Positions 60,798 to 64,000 of a DNA stretch of 64,000 nt are shown in pieces; position 1 is the first letter of the stretch; the number at the start of each line of letters is the position of its first letter. The DNA lies in assembly GCF_021442025.1 (NCBI RefSeq), contig NZ_CP090446.1:3968001-4032000 (forward strand), written 5' to 3'. This stretch comes from Sphingobacterium sp. SRCM116780. GTDB lineage: Bacteria > Bacteroidota > Bacteroidia > Sphingobacteriales > Sphingobacteriaceae. A program made the position numbers and the translations under genes. Under the pieces are notes generated by a model, which was given only the letters and a program-made list of their open reading frames with translations, was not told the DNA's origin and did not search any database.

Positions 60798-63700
60798 ATG
60801 ATAATGAAAAAGATAATTGGAAGCATGATTGCCTTTCTAGTTTTTTGTACCTGTTTTATGGTACATGAACTCCATGCGCAAACAGGTCAAGTGTTAGTAA
60901 AGGGCATTGTGAAAGACGAGATGAATGTGAATCTCACAGCTGTAACTGTGACTAATTTAACTACACAAGGATCTACAGTTTCGAATGACAAGGGTCAATT
61001 TGAAATATTAGCAAGTCGAGGAGATTCTATAGCAGTTACAAACGTGGGATACGAAGCCTATCGCGTTGTGATTAACAATGCAATTACCTTAAATGTTGTT
61101 TTAAAAGCAACGAGTAATGGAATTAATGAGGTAGTTGTGGTAGGTTATGGTCAGCAAAAGAAAATTTCGGTAGTAGGAGCCCAATCCAGTGTGAATGTTG
61201 AAGATCTGAAACTTCCGGTAGCTAATCTAAGCACCATGTTAGCGGGACGTATATCAGGACTTGTAGGGGTTCAACGTTCTGGACTTCCTGGGGCTGATGG
61301 TGCCGATCTGTGGATTCGCGGGATTTCAAGTATGTCAGGCAATACAGGACCATTGATCGTGGTTGATGGGGTACAAGGAAGGGATATAAATGGTCTTGAT
61401 CCGGAAGATATTTCTTCATTGACTATTTTGAAAGATGCAGCTGCTACAGCCGTTTATGGAGTTGCGGGAGCAAACGGCGTAATTTTAATTAGCACTAAAA
61501 AAGGGATATCTGGCAAACCGACATTGATGTTTAACTATAACCAAGGTTATACGTCGTTCACAAAAAAACCAGAATTGACTGATGGGGTGACCTATATGTT
61601 GTTACGGAATGAAGCACGACTGGCAACTGGAATGCAAAAGGAATATTCAAATAATTATATCAACAATACTATATTGGGAGAAGATCCCTATTTGTATCCG
61701 AATGTGAACTGGATGGATCAGCTCTTTAAAAATTCGGCAAGTAATCGTCGTGCAAATTTTAGTGCCAGAGGAGGATCGGATTTTGCCAGTTACTATGTGT
61801 CTGGAGCCTATTATGACGAATCTAGTTTGTTGCGGACAGACGATTTACAAAAATACGATGCTACTACTCGATATAAACGCTATAACTTTACTTCTAATAT
61901 TTCGATGAATTGGACGACAACAACGAAGTTTGAATTAGGAATTCAAGGTAATATTGGAAATATCAACTACCCTGGAGTAAAACCTGAAGAAGCTTTTGGA
62001 AATGTTATGCAAACCAATCCAGTTTTATATCCAGCAATGTATCCAGGTAATTTTGTGCCAGGAGTTAGTTCTGCAGGAGCTCAACCAAATCCATACGGAC
62101 AAATAACACAAACAGGTTATCAAAATATTTTTAATAATCAAGTGATGTCAAACGCTCGATTGACACAAGATCTTGGTTTTTGGGCAAAAGGCTTGAATTT
62201 TTCGGCCTTATATTCTTTTGATATTTGGAATGAGCATACTATTAATCGTACACGAAATAGAAGTACCTATCTAATAAATCGACTGTTTCCATATGATGAT
62301 CAAGGAAATCCTATTCTTAATATTATTTCGCAGGGAGCTGATGACCTTGCCTTCTCTAAATCGAATAATTCCAATAGACAATTTTATACAGAAGCAGCTC
62401 TGAATTATAATACGCTAATAGGAGAAAAGCATCAATTATCAGCGATGTTATTGTACAACCAGCGTGAGATTGTAGAAGCCTTTGCAAATGATGTCACTTC
62501 CTCACTTTCTTTCCGTAATATGGGAATGGCTGGACGTGTTACTTATTCCTATGATGATCGATACTTTGTAGAGAGTAATTTTGGTTACAATGGTTCTGAG
62601 AACTTTGCTCCTGGAATGAAATTCGGATTCTTTCCTTCTTTTGGAGTCGGTTGGTTAGTTTCCAATGAGAAATTTTTTGAACCGATGAAAAATAGCATTA
62701 ACTTTTTAAAATTACGCTATTCAGATGGTAAAGTAGGGGATGGTAGTAATGGTGGTACGCGTCGCTTTGGTTATCTAACCTTGGTGAATACAGGAGCAGG
62801 CGGTTATACTTTTGGAAATGGTTCTAACAATACAGGCTATGGAGGTACTGCAATCACCGATTATGGGACCAATGTACAATGGGCAGAATCTCACAAACAG
62901 AATTTAGGTATTGAAATCAAAACCTTAAAAAATAAATTGTCTTTAACAGTAGATTTTTTTAAAGAAAAAAGATCTGGTGTGTTTCTTCAAAGAGCATCGC
63001 TTCCTGATTACGTGGGATTGACAAATAATCCTTGGGCCAACTTAGGTATTATACAAAACAAAGGTGTGGATGGTACATTAGAGTTAAGTCCTTTTCCAAT
63101 AGGGAATGTTTTCTTGGACGTTAGAGCTACTTATACCTACAATAAAGATCAAATTTTGGAGAATGATCAGCCAAAACAACCTTATCCATATATGGAGAGA
63201 CGTGGTAAGAATGTACTTGGCATCTATGGATATCAAGCGGATGGTTTGTTTCAATCGGCTGATGATATCAAAAATCATGCTGATCAAAGTGCTTTGGGGG
63301 CACAACGCGTAGGAGATATTCGTTATAAAGATTTAAATGCGGATGGCTTGGTTGATGCAAATGATGTCAGCTGGATTGGTAATGGGGATGTACCAAATTC
63401 TGTCTTTGGCTTTGGTATCAATGTTTCCTATAAGCAGTTTTACTTTGGCGGATTTTTCCAGGGAACATCTGGGGCAGAACGTCTAATTGGTGGCGATGGT
63501 ATTATCCCTTTTAATAATAGTACTGGGGCAGAGAGAAGTAATCTTTTTACTATCGCTGAAGATCGTTGGACAGAAGAAAACCCACTTCAAAATCCATTTT
63601 ATCCTCGTTTGGCTTACGGAAATGCTGCAAATAAAAATAATGCAGTTAGTTCTACATGGTGGGTGAAAGATGTGGATTTCCTACGTTTAAAGACCTTGGA

Positions 63701-63890
63701 CGTTGGTTATAATTTTAAAAAGGATTTCTTGCAGAAATTAAGTGTTAAGAGTGCACGCATATACGTACAAGGTGTCAACCTATTATATTGGAGCAAATTT
63801 AAGCTTTGGGATCCTGAATTGAATACAGGTAATGGAACCCGTTATCCAAATGTGAGAACAATTTCAATGGGAGTACAAGCAACATTTTAA
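60798..63890 (+). CDS. susC: SusC/RagA-family TonB-linked outer-membrane transporter (mannoside locus)
   Basis: A 1030-residue receptor when started at the ATG at 60798 (the longer frame from 60777 overlaps the previous gene and adds only MLTFKTI; 60804 is another option). Signal peptide ending LHAQ, a carboxypeptidase-regulatory-like domain (GQVLVKGIVKDEMNVNLTAVTVTNL), the TonB-box region INEVVVVGYGQQKK, plug (LWIRGISSMSGNTGPLIVVDGV) and barrel ending in Phe. No STN domain. It imports the oligosaccharides released by the surface enzymes. Its neighbours (two GH92s, HK/RR, F5/8 lipoprotein) point to alpha-mannosides or N-glycans as substrate. Confidence 0.95.
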   Translation: MIMKKIIGSMIAFLVFCTCFMVHELHAQTGQVLVKGIVKDEMNVNLTAVTVTNLTTQGSTVSNDKGQFEILASRGDSIAVTNVGYEAYRVVINNAITLNVVLKATSNGINEVVVVGYGQQKKISVVGAQSSVNVEDLKLPVANLSTMLAGRISGLVGVQRSGLPGADGADLWIRGISSMSGNTGPLIVVDGVQGRDINGLDPEDISSLTILKDAAATAVYGVAGANGVILISTKKGISGKPTLMFNYNQGYTSFTKKPELTDGVTYMLLRNEARLATGMQKEYSNNYINNTILGEDPYLYPNVNWMDQLFKNSASNRRANFSARGGSDFASYYVSGAYYDESSLLRTDDLQKYDATTRYKRYNFTSNISMNWTTTTKFELGIQGNIGNINYPGVKPEEAFGNVMQTNPVLYPAMYPGNFVPGVSSAGAQPNPYGQITQTGYQNIFNNQVMSNARLTQDLGFWAKGLNFSALYSFDIWNEHTINRTRNRSTYLINRLFPYDDQGNPILNIISQGADDLAFSKSNNSNRQFYTEAALNYNTLIGEKHQLSAMLLYNQREIVEAFANDVTSSLSFRNMGMAGRVTYSYDDRYFVESNFGYNGSENFAPGMKFGFFPSFGVGWLVSNEKFFEPMKNSINFLKLRYSDGKVGDGSNGGTRRFGYLTLVNTGAGGYTFGNGSNNTGYGGTAITDYGTNVQWAESHKQNLGIEIKTLKNKLSLTVDFFKEKRSGVFLQRASLPDYVGLTNNPWANLGIIQNKGVDGTLELSPFPIGNVFLDVRATYTYNKDQILENDQPKQPYPYMERRGKNVLGIYGYQADGLFQSADDIKNHADQSALGAQRVGDIRYKDLNADGLVDANDVSWIGNGDVPNSVFGFGINVSYKQFYFGGFFQGTSGAERLIGGDGIIPFNNSTGAERSNLFTIAEDRWTEENPLQNPFYPRLAYGNAANKNNAVSSTWWVKDVDFLRLKTLDVGYNFKKDFLQKLSVKSARIYVQGVNLLYWSKFKLWDPELNTGNGTRYPNVRTISMGVQATF

Positions 63891-63907
63891 CTTTTAATCT
63901 TACGAAA

Positions 63908-64000
63908 ATGAAAATAAATAAATTCAGTTGGATGTTAATGGCTACATTGTCGCTAACATCTTTAAATGGCTGCAAAAATTATTTGGATCAAGTTCCAGAC
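63908..64000 (+). CDS. susD: SusD-family lipoprotein, 5' part (truncated by window edge)
   Basis: Thirty-one codons are visible: MKINKFSWMLMATLSLTSLNGCKNYLDQVPD. The lipobox NGC with the following K-x-Y-L-D-x-V-P is the usual SusD start. It begins 17 bp after the susC stop, as expected for a SusC/SusD pair. The binding domain lies outside the window. Confidence 0.85.
   Translation, partial: MKINKFSWMLMATLSLTSLNGCKNYLDQVPD

Overview
The window is AT-rich (about 35-40% GC by eye) and reads as Bacteroidota, most likely family Sphingobacteriaceae and plausibly Sphingobacterium. The support is two SusC/SusD-type pairs, a fimbrillin-like lipoprotein, lipoproteins with Bacteroidota-style lipoboxes, TAnnTTTG-type -7 promoter elements, GH92 mannosidases, and little Shine-Dalgarno usage. 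The species call is inference. No rRNA, tRNA or CRISPR array was seen.

Left end (1-8200): the 3' part of a PepSY-type membrane protein, then an Rrf2 regulator and an NmrA-type NAD(P)H oxidoreductase. The last two each carry the same 19-bp operator in front. A small DUF4342-like membrane protein and a stand-alone SusC/SusD pair follow.

8200-14000: a fimbrillin-type lipoprotein with a 66-residue companion peptide in front of it; a 1-kb stretch without convincing genes; a 53-residue membrane protein with a zinc-ribbon-like tail; and an O-acyltransferase with a C-terminal SGNH domain.

14000-40600 (minus strand): one probable 25-gene, 26.6-kb Wzx/Wzy exopolysaccharide or capsule operon. It runs from a WecA-like initiating transferase and sugar epimerase through flippase, glycosyltransferases, GDP-fucose synthesis (gmd, fcl), a cytidylyltransferase/oxidoreductase fusion with SDR and LicD, an acetyltransferase and Wzy, to a Wza-like lipoprotein and a Wzc-type tyrosine kinase. 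Between the glycosyltransferases and wza/wzc lies a compact five-gene cassette: signal-peptidase-like S24/S26 protease, PqqD, NTP_transf_5 nucleotidyltransferase, ABC exporter and HprK-like kinase. These are parts expected of a peptide-modification (lasso/RiPP-like) system, but no precursor, cyclase or transglutaminase-type protease is present. This cassette is the strongest candidate for an undescribed system here.

40600-43400: a scar region with an IS3-family element, a decayed second transposase, 11-bp-phased GGTACG repeats and a ~32-bp periodic repeat, part of which is duplicated on both sides of the insertion sequence.

43400-52300: a thioredoxin-like lipoprotein, an S41 protease, an OmpA-family protein, a long-form CapD/WbpM sugar dehydratase (probably serving the polysaccharide operon), a ClC-family channel and a cold-shock protein.

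52500-64000 (plus strand): a mannoside-utilisation locus with GH92, a basic-secretory-protein metallopeptidase, a second GH92, a histidine kinase and OmpR-type regulator, an F5/8-type lipoprotein, SusC, and a SusD cut by the window edge. One GH92 has Gln where the other has the catalytic acid Glu. An OmpR-style 11-bp direct repeat precedes the F5/8-susC-susD genes.
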